Shown here: piece by piece, positions 1-7,412 of the stretch | Numbering within the stretch: position 1 is the first letter of the stretch | Layout: every line of letters begins with the position of its first letter | NCBI GenBank assembly: GCA_963737425.1 | Contig: CAVTSX010000008.1 | Span: forward strand, 1-64,000 | Source: DASXRA01 sp963737425 | Lineage (GTDB): Bacteria > Actinomycetota > Actinomycetes > Mycobacteriales > Jatrophihabitantaceae | Direction: 5' to 3' | Length of the DNA stretch: 64,000 nt | Translations under genes and position numbers: made by a program | Notes under the pieces: generated by a model | The model's database searches: none | The model's input: the letters and a program-made list of their open reading frames with translations, nothing else | Told to the model about the DNA's origin: nothing

Positions 1-118
1 GCTAAAACCCCAGGAAACAAGGGGTAGAGGCGTCTCGACTCACTACCCCGAGTCCGGCTGGCTACGGCAAACCACGGCTGACACCGAGTAGCTGTGCCCA
101 ATACGTGCCAAAGTTCGG
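1..118. repeat. Left-end arm sequence, homologous to 20793-20900
   Basis: The stretch aligns with 20793-20900 with scattered mismatches and one gap. Both copies start GCT(A/T)AA(A/C)CCCC, share AGTCCG(G/A)CTGG, and end with GCTGTGCC(C/G)AATACGTGCC. The copy at 20793 lies directly behind a tRNA-Ser 3' end, so this copy probably does too. The GTGCC-AATRC-GTGCC portion (97-112) recurs at 20601. Tyrosine integrase arm-type binding sites are the likely meaning; this is inference. Confidence 0.65.
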
Positions 119-213
119 GCAGGGCCACAGGGTCACCGGACGCTTCGCGTCTGCGCGTATTGGCGACTGCCGCCGACCCCTGTGACCCTCTGACCCCTGT
201 GGCCCGCGCACAG

Positions 214-450
214 ATGAGCGAGGCTGACGCCGATGGATCGCGTGGGACCATTGATGCCGTGGCAACGGACGTGGAGATCAGGAACCGCCGCAACCGGTTG
301 GTCGAGCGCTTCTCGTCGAACGTCGATCCGACAGACGAGGAGGAGTGCGTCGCGCTGTTACGCCGCCGCGCCAAGGAGCTGCGCATCGAGGTCGCCGAGC
401 TGTCGCTCAATGTGGTGGTCAATCGCCGTTGGCGGACGTACCGCTCGTAG
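214..450 (+). CDS. Small hypothetical helical protein of the integrative element
   Basis: A 78-residue reading frame rich in Arg and Glu, with a predicted helical middle (residues about 20-65) and no signal peptide, membrane segment or motif I recognise. The frame stays open upstream to position 94, but that part overlaps the arm-like repeat, so the ATG at 214 is preferred. It is the first gene of the element and lies 36 bases before a winged-helix protein in the same direction. Function unknown. It could be a spurious frame, although its codon use matches its neighbours. Confidence 0.45.
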   Translation: MSEADADGSRGTIDAVATDVEIRNRRNRLVERFSSNVDPTDEEECVALLRRRAKELRIEVAELSLNVVVNRRWRTYRS

Positions 451-486
451 GCGACTACAGACGCTGCGACGAACCGATCGGAGAGA

Positions 487-726
487 GTGGCTCCAGTGAC
501 AGCAGCGCCGGACCCGAAGGCCGAGTGGTGGACAACCTCGGATGTCGCGGCCTACCTGGGCGTCGGGCCTTCGACCGTCAGCGCGTACCGGCTTCGTAGC
601 CAGATGCCCCAGCCCGACATGACACTTGGCCGTACGCACGTCTGGCGGCCGGCACGGATCATCGCCTGGCATGAGAAGCGGCCAGGACCGGGCCGCCATG
701 GTCCGCGTACCAACTCGCGCACGTAG
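487..726 (+). CDS. Small MerR/excisionase-type helix-turn-helix protein
   Basis: A 79-residue DNA-binding protein. Residues about 14-60 form the HTH_17/Xis-type winged helix: WWTTSDVAAYLGVGPSTVSAY is the recognition core, followed by a wing containing GRTHVW and a final helix (ARIIAWHEKRPG). Such proteins are recombination directionality factors or small regulators in actinobacterial elements. The start is GTG; an alternative GTG lies three codons downstream. A second excisionase-like gene sits next to int, so this left-end copy may regulate transcription rather than recombination. Confidence 0.75.
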   Translation: MAPVTAAPDPKAEWWTTSDVAAYLGVGPSTVSAYRLRSQMPQPDMTLGRTHVWRPARIIAWHEKRPGPGRHGPRTNSRT

Positions 727-749
727 CCACCAACCGAAGGGCTCCAGTC

Positions 750-1652
750 TTGGGCACGACAGTCGCGCCGCTCGACCGCGAGGCGGCGCAGCGCGCTCTC
801 GCGGACATGTGCGCCGCCGCCGGCCTCGATCCCGTCGGCGCCGAGCTCATCCGTCTCGGTTCCAACGCGATGTTTCGGCTTCGCTCGGCGCCGCTCATTC
901 TTCGGATAGGTCCAAACGCGAATGGGCTGCCTGCGGCCGAGCGCGAGGTCGCCGTCGCCGAATGGCTGGCGGAGAACGACGTCCCTGCGGTTCGCGTCGC
1001 TCGCACAATCGCTCAGCCGCTCGCATTGGGGGACCGCGTCGGCACGATCTGGCAGTCGGCGTCAGATCGCGAGGAGTACGGCTCGACGGTTGATCTGGCG
1101 CGCATCCTCCGGAAGCTGCACGCGCTGGAGCCGCCGTCGACCGTCGGCCTGCCCCAGCTCGACCCCTGCGCGGTTGCCCGCCGGCGGATCGCGGCGCATG
1201 TACCGGCTCAGGATGATCGCGACTTCCTCAACGCTAAGTGTGATCAGCTCTCCGAGCGCTACGAAGCGCTTGCCTTCGTCCTGTCGCCCGGGGTCATTCA
1301 CGGCGACGCGAGCGTCGGAAATGTGATCCTCGATAACGCGGGCCGTCCATTGCTCTCCGACCTCGATGGCTTCTGCATCGGCCCGCGCGAGTGGGACCTG
1401 GTGCTGACCGCGATGTACTTCGAGCTCTACGGGTGGCACACGGCCGAGGAATACGCGGCCTTCGTCGAGGTCTATGAGTATGACGTCATGCACTGGCCCG
1501 GCTACGAGGTCATGCGCGACACTCGTGAGCTGCTGATGGTCGCATGGCTCGCGCAGAAGGTGTCAATGGACCCGGCCGTGGCTCCCGAGCTGGCTAAGCG
1601 GATCCACGCGCTCCGGAGCGACGGCAGCCGGCAAGACTGGTTGCCGCTCTAG
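750..1652 (+). CDS. Aminoglycoside phosphotransferase (APH) family protein
   Basis: A 300-residue APH/choline-kinase-fold protein of normal family length. The catalytic loop is HGDASVGN (residues about 189-196), which carries the Asp and Asn of the HGDxxxxN signature, and the metal-binding DLDGF follows (about 208-212). An N-terminal lobe with LILRIG matches the ATP-binding Lys/Arg strand. The family phosphorylates aminoglycosides or other small hydroxylated substrates; the substrate cannot be inferred. The start is TTG at 750. It is carried at the left end of the integrative element, so it is cargo and possibly a resistance gene, though many such actinobacterial genes confer no known resistance. 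Confidence 0.75.
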   Translation: MGTTVAPLDREAAQRALADMCAAAGLDPVGAELIRLGSNAMFRLRSAPLILRIGPNANGLPAAEREVAVAEWLAENDVPAVRVARTIAQPLALGDRVGTIWQSASDREEYGSTVDLARILRKLHALEPPSTVGLPQLDPCAVARRRIAAHVPAQDDRDFLNAKCDQLSERYEALAFVLSPGVIHGDASVGNVILDNAGRPLLSDLDGFCIGPREWDLVLTAMYFELYGWHTAEEYAAFVEVYEYDVMHWPGYEVMRDTRELLMVAWLAQKVSMDPAVAPELAKRIHALRSDGSRQDWLPL

Positions 1653-1675
1653 GCTCGGCACCGGGCCCAGGTCGC

Positions 1676-2806
1676 TCAGCTGTCACTCTCGTCGCTCAAG
1701 ATCTGCTCGCGAATGAGGTGGTCAGCCAAGCCTCCGCCTATAGCCCAAATGTTCAGGAGATCCGCGTTGTAGAGAGGTTCGAGATTCCAACCCATGTATG
1801 GGCCGACTCCCCGCAACGCTTGATCGAGAACGAATAGTGCGGTTAAGACGCGACTTGATATGTTCTTTGCCCGCTCGCGAGCGTTCTTAGATAGCTCAAG
1901 TGCAAACATCAAGCGGAATGCATTGCTCTCCTGATTGTGTACGACCGCAGACAGGTCTGCCCAGAGTTGGCCCGCTGTGACATCGAGGGCTGCGTCGATC
2001 ATTGAGGCGGTGCCCACGAACTTATCGATGAAAGGGACACGTCCCAGCTTCGAGCCGTTCGGTCGATCCTTTGCTGGCCAGGATGCATGCATTGCCGGCC
2101 GAATACGCTTGACCTCGGTGAGCAGCGCATCGATCGCCTTCTCTTCCTCGGTCGGACGATCTGTTCCCGCGCGTTCCGCGTCGCGTACCGCTTCCGATAG
2201 AACGACGAGGTCTTCGTTGAGAGCTCGAATCAAACGATTTGCGGCATCGACGCCTGGGTCCGATACGTGGTGCATATGCGCCGCTGCGTCAATCGCAACG
2301 CGTGTTAATGCAAGAGGAGGGCGAACTGTACGTCCGTCTTGAGCGAGTATCGCAATAGCACGAAGATGATCTATGACTGCCTCGACCAGCCTGCGGGCGG
2401 TGCGCACAACTCGGCCGTAGTCATCGTGGTCTTCATCGCGCAATAGTGACGACGGCCAGCCAGTGCTCGCGAGCAGCTTCAGATCATCGAAAGCAGGACT
2501 ACCGACAGCCGGCCACCATGCTCCGTCGTCGACGAAGTCGGGTAAATCTCCCTGTCGCTCCAGTTCGGCAAGCACCTTCAGTCGTTCCAGGGACAACGCG
2601 GCATCGACCACGTCGAGATGCGTGCTGAGTAGGCGCCCAAGCTGGTCCAGCGTCGGACGCCGCTTCGATACCTCCGCAGCAAGCTTGTCTTCGGCGCGAG
2701 CACGGTCCATCCGATCGAGGAACTCGTCGTCGAAGTCGCCTGTGCTTCTCGCGTACTCCCAGAAGGCGTCGAGATCAATGCCTGGCTCATTCTCGGGCTC
2801 GGTCAC
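1676..2806 (-). CDS. Hypothetical helical protein, cargo of the element
   Basis: A 376-residue soluble, mostly helical protein with an acidic N-terminus and no membrane segment, nucleotide-binding motif or recognised catalytic signature. It contains a conserved-looking HHVSDPGVDAANR segment in the middle and a helical C-terminal third. The start is GTG. It is transcribed leftward, in the same direction as the BldD-like regulator 150 bases upstream and convergent with the APH-like gene. Base composition looks lower in GC than the transfer genes, which fits later-acquired cargo. Function unknown. Confidence 0.65.
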   Translation of the reverse strand: MTEPENEPGIDLDAFWEYARSTGDFDDEFLDRMDRARAEDKLAAEVSKRRPTLDQLGRLLSTHLDVVDAALSLERLKVLAELERQGDLPDFVDDGAWWPAVGSPAFDDLKLLASTGWPSSLLRDEDHDDYGRVVRTARRLVEAVIDHLRAIAILAQDGRTVRPPLALTRVAIDAAAHMHHVSDPGVDAANRLIRALNEDLVVLSEAVRDAERAGTDRPTEEEKAIDALLTEVKRIRPAMHASWPAKDRPNGSKLGRVPFIDKFVGTASMIDAALDVTAGQLWADLSAVVHNQESNAFRLMFALELSKNARERAKNISSRVLTALFVLDQALRGVGPYMGWNLEPLYNADLLNIWAIGGGLADHLIREQILSDESDS

Positions 2807-2956
2807 GGTTGCGATCTCCGATACTCGTGTGATCGCGATCGTGCACGAGTGACCTCGTGCAGTCCAGTCGTGCCGACCGCACCGATCCCAGGCTCTCCGG
2901 GGGCGGCGCCGCCCCGCCGAGCTAAGAGGTCCTCGCGGCCTGGTTGCCTGGATTCG

Positions 2957-4336
2957 TCAGGAATCTGGCGAAGCCTGTCCCCAGATCGGGTGCGCCGCAC
3001 CGTAGCCGGTCAATTCGATCACGGCGGGGTGCGTCGCATGCGGCAACAGCCGTCGTCGGAGGTCGCGCAGGTACCGCACGGACCGCTCGGACTTGAGCTG
3101 GTCGGCGGCGGACAACGCCTCTCGCACGGTCGCGCACGCCTGTTCGACGTCGTCGTCACCGAGATGGCCGTCGGCCTTGACCATCGTCACGAAGAAGTCG
3201 CTCCGGTCGGAGGCGCCTGCTCCGAGGAGTGCGGCGGTCGCGAAGCTGACGGCGGCGGCGGCTCGGCCGAGGTCGCGGGAACAGTGCGCCAGCTCGGCGT
3301 TCAGCTCCACCTCGTCGAAGTAGGCGATCCATTCCGGGTCATCGTCGTCTGGTTGGCGCAGCTCGAACACCTCGACCGCCTGGCCCAACGCTCGGTCCGC
3401 GCTCGGAGCGTCACCGGCTGCTGCGTGGGCGCGGGCGGCCATCGTGTGGAAGTGCGCCGTGAGCGTCGGTGTCGCCCGACCGGCTGTGCCGGTCAACGCC
3501 GTCTCGGCCAGATTGGCCGCTTGCCGGTACTGGCCGAGGAAGGTCGCCTGGTGGCTCATGGCGTCGAGGATGCTGCCGGCGAGCAGCACGTCATCGCCGG
3601 CCTTCGCCATCCGAAGCGCCTGGATCAGGTATCGCTGTGCGAGCCCGTGGTAGCCGGCGTCGTACGACGACCAGCCGACGAGCAGCAGAGCTTCCGCGAC
3701 CGCCGCGTGCAGCAATCGCCCGGCCCGCTCGGTGTAGTGGCCTGACAGCAGTGTCGGGACGTCGGAGCTCAAGTAGTGGATCAGCGCTTGACGCGAGTGC
3801 GCGCCGCCGAACCGGTTGTCCAGCTGCGCGAATGTTGCCGTTGTCAGCTTGAACGCGGCCACGTCGGATTCACCGATGCGTCGTCCGGCCGCCCGCTCCG
3901 CGAGCCGGTCTGGTTGACGGTGGATCAGCCAGCTCAGCGCCGCTTCTGACCACGCAGCGGCGTCCGTCGGCGCCTGGAGAAGCTGACCCGCCGCGGTCAG
4001 GTCTGCCCGCCAGAGTTCAGGCATCACCAAGGCCGGCGCCTCGGCGTTGTCGCCGTAGCCCAGTCCGAGGTGCGGGTCGATCTGCCCGGGCATTCCCACG
4101 TCCGCCACGGTGAGCCGGCGGCCGAGCTTGCGGCCGAGCGCCGTGGCGATGAACTCCGGCGTTCGTCCGCGTGGCTGCTGACCGCCGAGCCAGCGGGTTA
4201 CTGCCGTGTGGTCAGGGCCGATCGGTTGTCCGTGCGCGGCAGACACGTCGCGTACGGCGCGCGCGAGGCCTTTGCGCGTGAGTCCGGACTCGGACAAGAG
4301 CGCGGCGAGGCGCTCGTTCGCCTGCCCGTTCGGCAC
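2957..4336 (-). CDS. Helix-turn-helix/TPR transcriptional regulator (BldD/XRE-like)
   Basis: An N-terminal HTH domain (residues about 5-75, LAALLSESGLTRKGLARAV followed by VTRWLGGQQPRGRTPEF) precedes a long helical TPR-like region (about 150-440). This architecture is common in actinobacterial elements and Streptomyces regulators. The frame opens at 4354, but GGAGGAG sits just before the GTG at 4336, and homologs start MPN-like, so 4336 is chosen (459 residues). It is divergent from the WhiB gene and probably controls the transfer operon from the shared intergenic region. Confidence 0.75.
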   Translation of the reverse strand: MPNGQANERLAALLSESGLTRKGLARAVRDVSAAHGQPIGPDHTAVTRWLGGQQPRGRTPEFIATALGRKLGRRLTVADVGMPGQIDPHLGLGYGDNAEAPALVMPELWRADLTAAGQLLQAPTDAAAWSEAALSWLIHRQPDRLAERAAGRRIGESDVAAFKLTTATFAQLDNRFGGAHSRQALIHYLSSDVPTLLSGHYTERAGRLLHAAVAEALLLVGWSSYDAGYHGLAQRYLIQALRMAKAGDDVLLAGSILDAMSHQATFLGQYRQAANLAETALTGTAGRATPTLTAHFHTMAARAHAAAGDAPSADRALGQAVEVFELRQPDDDDPEWIAYFDEVELNAELAHCSRDLGRAAAAVSFATAALLGAGASDRSDFFVTMVKADGHLGDDDVEQACATVREALSAADQLKSERSVRYLRDLRRRLLPHATHPAVIELTGYGAAHPIWGQASPDS

Positions 4337-4354
4337 GTTCCAGACTCCTCCCAC

Positions 4355-4602
4355 CTACGGGCCCGGATGCAGAACCACCGGAGGAAGTGCACAAGTGCGC
4401 CCCCTTTTGCGCCTCCCTCGGAGGGCGACTGACCGGGCACGCTCAGTGTGTCAGGCAATCGACACGAGAGGCACGAAACACCGCAAGGCGAGTCTCTTGC
4501 AAATTACAATGTGAGTTTGTACTCTCCTTGTGGAGGTTGGCCCCGGCGGGTGGCACCCCGCCGAGGCCAGCGCATCGGAGCCCACTTCGGAAGGACACGA
4601 CG
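4355..4602. promoter_or_regulatory. Divergent control region of the element
   Basis: A 248-base gap between the leftward regulator and the rightward WhiB-led operon. Around 4493-4525 the base composition drops sharply. A -10-like TACAAT lies at 4505-4510 and a small dyad GAGT-N4-ACTC at 4513-4524. A ribosome site GGAAGGA precedes the WhiB start. This is the most likely main promoter of the transfer genes; the dyad could be an operator. Assignment is by position and composition only. Confidence 0.45.
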
Positions 4603-4905
4603 ATGCTCACTCACGCTATCTCCGAATCGGAGACAGCTGACCAGAACAACACCGCGCCGTCGCAATGGCGCGAACAGGCGCTTTGTGCGCAGGCTGACCC
4701 GGACCTTTGGTTTCCGGAGCCAGGGGAGAGCGCCCGCACGGCGAAGCTGATCTGCGACTGGTGCCCAGTGCGAGGCGAGTGCCTCGAATGGGCGCTTGCA
4801 GCGGGCGAGCCGTACGGCATCTACGGCGGGCTGACTCCCCTGGAGCGGCACACGCTGTCGATCCGTCGCACCGCCGACACCGAGCCGGCGGGACAGGTCG
4901 CATGA
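4603..4905 (+). CDS. WhiB-family iron-sulfur regulator carried on the element
   Basis: A 100-residue WhiB-like protein. The four cluster ligands are visible: Cys in ALCAQADPDLWF, then CDWCPVRGEC, giving C-x(n)-C-x2-C-x5-C. They are followed by the family's G[VI]-type turn (EPYGIYGGLTPLER) that contacts sigma factor, and a basic tail. WhiB proteins bind a 4Fe-4S cluster and modulate transcription with region 4 of the main sigma factor. It starts at an ATG behind GGAAGGA and overlaps the next gene by four bases (ATGA), so it leads the transfer operon. Plasmid- and phage-borne WhiB proteins are known to interfere with host development. Confidence 0.92.
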   Translation: MLTHAISESETADQNNTAPSQWREQALCAQADPDLWFPEPGESARTAKLICDWCPVRGECLEWALAAGEPYGIYGGLTPLERHTLSIRRTADTEPAGQVA

Positions 4906-5261
4906 CCGCCGCGGTGCACGAAGTGATCGCCTGCGACGGGACGTGCCTCTACCGGGGCCACGACGTCGAGCTGGCGTGCGAGGTGTACGGCGCCGCGCCC
5001 GCCGGAACGAGGTTGCGGTGTCGGGAAGGCCACGCTACCGAGGACGACGAGCGACGCGATGAGGCGGCCGCGTTGGACGCTCCGGTGCCGTACGCGCTGA
5101 CCATGTCCGGCTTCGCGGCAGCGGCATCGGTAGACGAGCCGGTTCCCTTCGCGTTGACGGAGCGGGCGGCAGACCTTTTCGTGGTGGACACGACAGACAT
5201 AGTCGACCTGCGCCGCCGTTGCCCCGACCTGTTCATGCCGCGTCCGGATGATGCGGCGTGA
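4902..5261 (+). CDS. Hypothetical protein of the transfer operon
   Basis: A 119-residue acidic protein with Cys residues in the first third (ACDGTCLY, LACEVYG, LRCREGH), possibly a small metal-binding region, then a low-complexity Ala/Asp-rich middle. Two similar segments, VPYALTMSGFAAA and VPFALTERAADL, repeat in the second half. It overlaps the WhiB gene (ATGA) and the following DUF2637 gene (GTGA), so the three are translationally coupled. No function can be assigned. Confidence 0.6.
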   Translation: MTAAVHEVIACDGTCLYRGHDVELACEVYGAAPAGTRLRCREGHATEDDERRDEAAALDAPVPYALTMSGFAAAASVDEPVPFALTERAADLFVVDTTDIVDLRRRCPDLFMPRPDDAA

Positions 5262-6034
5262 CCGCGTGCGGCCAGGCGGACGAGGACCTCGAGGGACTGT
5301 GGTGGCCGCACGTCGCCCTCGCGTTGGGTGGCTCGAGTTCGGTGGCTGCGAACGTCGCGCACGCCTTTGTCGCGGGCTCGCCTCCGGTCGGAGCTGTCAT
5401 CGCGTCGGTGCTCTGGCCGATCTTGGTGTGCGTCGCGGTCGAGCTGCTGATCTGCACGCCATGGCCGCCCGGGTTGGCCTGGGCCGGGGCGCGGTTCGTC
5501 GGCGTCGGCTTGGTTGGTCTGGTCGCAGCAGTCGTGTCCTACCGACATATGTCCGGGCTGCTCGCTGCCTACGGCGAGGACCGCATCGTCGTCGCTGTCG
5601 GACCAATAGCAGTTGACGGGCTGATGGTGATGGCGACCGCGAGTCTCCTCGCTGTCCGCCGAGTGCGGGCCCGCGTGGGGACTCTCGGAGCAAGGACGAG
5701 CGACGTTCGCGAAGTGCGTGCACGGGACACGTCGGCTCCAGCCGCCCGCGACGCGTCAAGCACATCGCAGCCGGCGCGCCGCAGTTCGAAGAGCGTCCGG
5801 TCGGCCGGTTCCGCTGCTGACCTTCTGGCCGAACGCGTGCGTGCTGCTCGGGACCTGATCGCATCCGGCGAGCTGAACGAGTACCCGTCCGCGGAAGCGC
5901 TCCGCCGGCGACTGGGCGGTTCCGCAGCGATCGCACGAGCGGTGCGTGACGCACTCGCCACTACCGCTGAGCCAGCCACCGAGCTGGCTCCCACAGAGAC
6001 CAACAACGACAGCCGTCTGAGGCTCGCCCAGTAG
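5258..6034 (+). CDS. DUF2637/Spd-type membrane protein
   Basis: A 258-residue protein with four predicted membrane segments in the first half (residues about 17-130). The DUF2637 signature SYRHMSGLLAAYGED...VAVGPIAVDGLMVMA lies at about 90-125. The C-terminal half is cytosolic, with a basic linker and a helical region (AADLLAERVRAARDLIASGE, then ALRRRLGGSAA) resembling a small HTH. DUF2637 proteins accompany TraB-type transfer genes in actinomycete plasmids and AICEs and are thought to act in intramycelial spread. GTGA overlap with the gene before. Confidence 0.78.
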   Translation: MTACGQADEDLEGLWWPHVALALGGSSSVAANVAHAFVAGSPPVGAVIASVLWPILVCVAVELLICTPWPPGLAWAGARFVGVGLVGLVAAVVSYRHMSGLLAAYGEDRIVVAVGPIAVDGLMVMATASLLAVRRVRARVGTLGARTSDVREVRARDTSAPAARDASSTSQPARRSSKSVRSAGSAADLLAERVRAARDLIASGELNEYPSAEALRRRLGGSAAIARAVRDALATTAEPATELAPTETNNDSRLRLAQ

Positions 6035-6057
6035 GGCGGAGAAGGGCAGGAATCGCA

Positions 6058-6504
6058 ATGAGCTGGGTATTGATGGTGGCTGCCGGGTTCGCCTGCACGT
6101 GGGTGATGACTCGCACGAGCAGCCGCCTGGCCGACATGATCCTGGTCCGGATTGCCGCTGCGTGCTGGATCGCGGCCGGCATGATCGGCGCAGCCGGCTG
6201 GCTGGGCCAATGGATGCGCTCCGTCGTGAGCTGGGTGACCAAGGCGGCCGACCGCATCGGGAACCAAGCGATCGGCACCTCCATCGTATGGATCGTCGCC
6301 GCCGGCGTCGGACTGCTCTGGGTCGGCGCCATGCTGCCGGACAGGATCTTCCGCTACGACCCGCCGGACTGGCTGCTGATCAGCGGGCTAGTTCTGCCGA
6401 GCCTTCTGGTCGCGGTCCCAGGACACTTGGGCATCGGCCTCCGCGGCGTCACGGAGTGGGCCGGTCACGGCGCGCAGAACCTGATTTCCGGGCTGGTGGC
6501 CTGA
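6058..6504 (+). CDS. Small integral membrane protein, Spd-like
   Basis: A 148-residue protein with about four hydrophobic segments (residues 2-20, 28-50, 72-95, 110-130) and no enzymatic motif. It sits between the DUF2637 protein and a further Spd-like gene, and its stop codon overlaps the next start (TGATG). Position and topology suggest a spread (Spd) component of the mating apparatus. There is no direct sequence signature for that role. Confidence 0.65.
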   Translation: MSWVLMVAAGFACTWVMTRTSSRLADMILVRIAAACWIAAGMIGAAGWLGQWMRSVVSWVTKAADRIGNQAIGTSIVWIVAAGVGLLWVGAMLPDRIFRYDPPDWLLISGLVLPSLLVAVPGHLGIGLRGVTEWAGHGAQNLISGLVA

Positions 6505-7400
6505 TGGACGGCGCGACGCTTGGTGTTCTGATCCTCGCGGCCTATCTGGTGGTGTCCCCGGACCGAGTGAGCCTGTCGCTCACCCGTGGCTCGGCCGGCG
6601 CCGCCGGCAAGGCGGTTGGCCGCCGAGTAGGTGCGCGGTCCGGGACCAGCCGCGGCGGCGCTCGTCGTCGCGGGGCGACGTTCCGGCAGGCGGTCCGTCT
6701 GGCTTGGGCCGATGCCCGGGAGGCAGCCACAGCGGCGCGCGCTCGCCGCGCCGCTGGCCACGACACGTTCAGCCAAATCAAGCGGGCTGGCCGCTCCGGG
6801 TCTGCAGCGGTCGGAGTTGCCTTCCGCTCCAGCGGACGACTGACCGATCGGGTCCGCGCCGGACTGCGCGCCGCCGTCGATCGCTGGGCGCGGCAAGGGC
6901 TCGACAATCACCGACCTGCCGCTGCAGGCGTCGATCAGCTGCATCGCGCTGCGTCTGCGGCAGCCGCGGCCGCCGACCAAACCCTGCGGCTTCGGACCAG
7001 TGAGCCAGCTACCCAACCGACCAACAACAACGCCAGCACGACCACTCACGAGGAAGGCGACAACGCCATGAACATCACGGAACTGGAATCGCTTGAGGCG
7101 GTCCGCGCCGAGGCGCGACAGGCCATGGAGATGAGCGAGTCACTGACCGAAGTCGTCACCGCGATCAAGGAGTGGGCGACCGGTCTGGCCGATCGCTGGT
7201 CTGGCACCGAGTGGGGGACGGCCGACCTGGACGGCGCCGTGGCCGGTGTCGGCGAGGCGGCCGGGACGCTGATCGGCGGCGAGGCCCTGTCCGAGTCGCT
7301 GGTCGCGGTCGAGGACGCCGTGAAGCGCGCCGAGGCGCTCGGCGAGGTCGCCACCGAGATCGGTGCACACGGCCACGTCGACGCCTTCCGCTCGGCCTAG
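6504..7400 (+). CDS. Membrane-anchored Ala/Arg-rich protein with a C-terminal helical module
   Basis: A 298-residue protein: one N-terminal hydrophobic segment (about 4-20), a very basic Ala/Arg-rich central region (20-150), a Thr/Asn linker (about 170-185), then an acidic helical C-terminal module beginning at an internal Met (residue 189, position 7070). GAGGAAGG lies just upstream of this internal Met, so a separate 110-residue product could be translated from 7070 in the same frame. It lies directly before the translocase gene. Spd-type role inferred from context only. Confidence 0.6.
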   Translation: MDGATLGVLILAAYLVVSPDRVSLSLTRGSAGAAGKAVGRRVGARSGTSRGGARRRGATFRQAVRLAWADAREAATAARARRAAGHDTFSQIKRAGRSGSAAVGVAFRSSGRLTDRVRAGLRAAVDRWARQGLDNHRPAAAGVDQLHRAASAAAAAADQTLRLRTSEPATQPTNNNASTTTHEEGDNAMNITELESLEAVRAEARQAMEMSESLTEVVTAIKEWATGLADRWSGTEWGTADLDGAVAGVGEAAGTLIGGEALSESLVAVEDAVKRAEALGEVATEIGAHGHVDAFRSA

Positions 7401-7412
7401 GAGGAGAGCCAC

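Noticed and set aside
2849..3745. 298-codon frame on the plus strand
   Set aside because: Antisense to the BldD-like regulator gene; composition reflects the third-position GC of the real gene.
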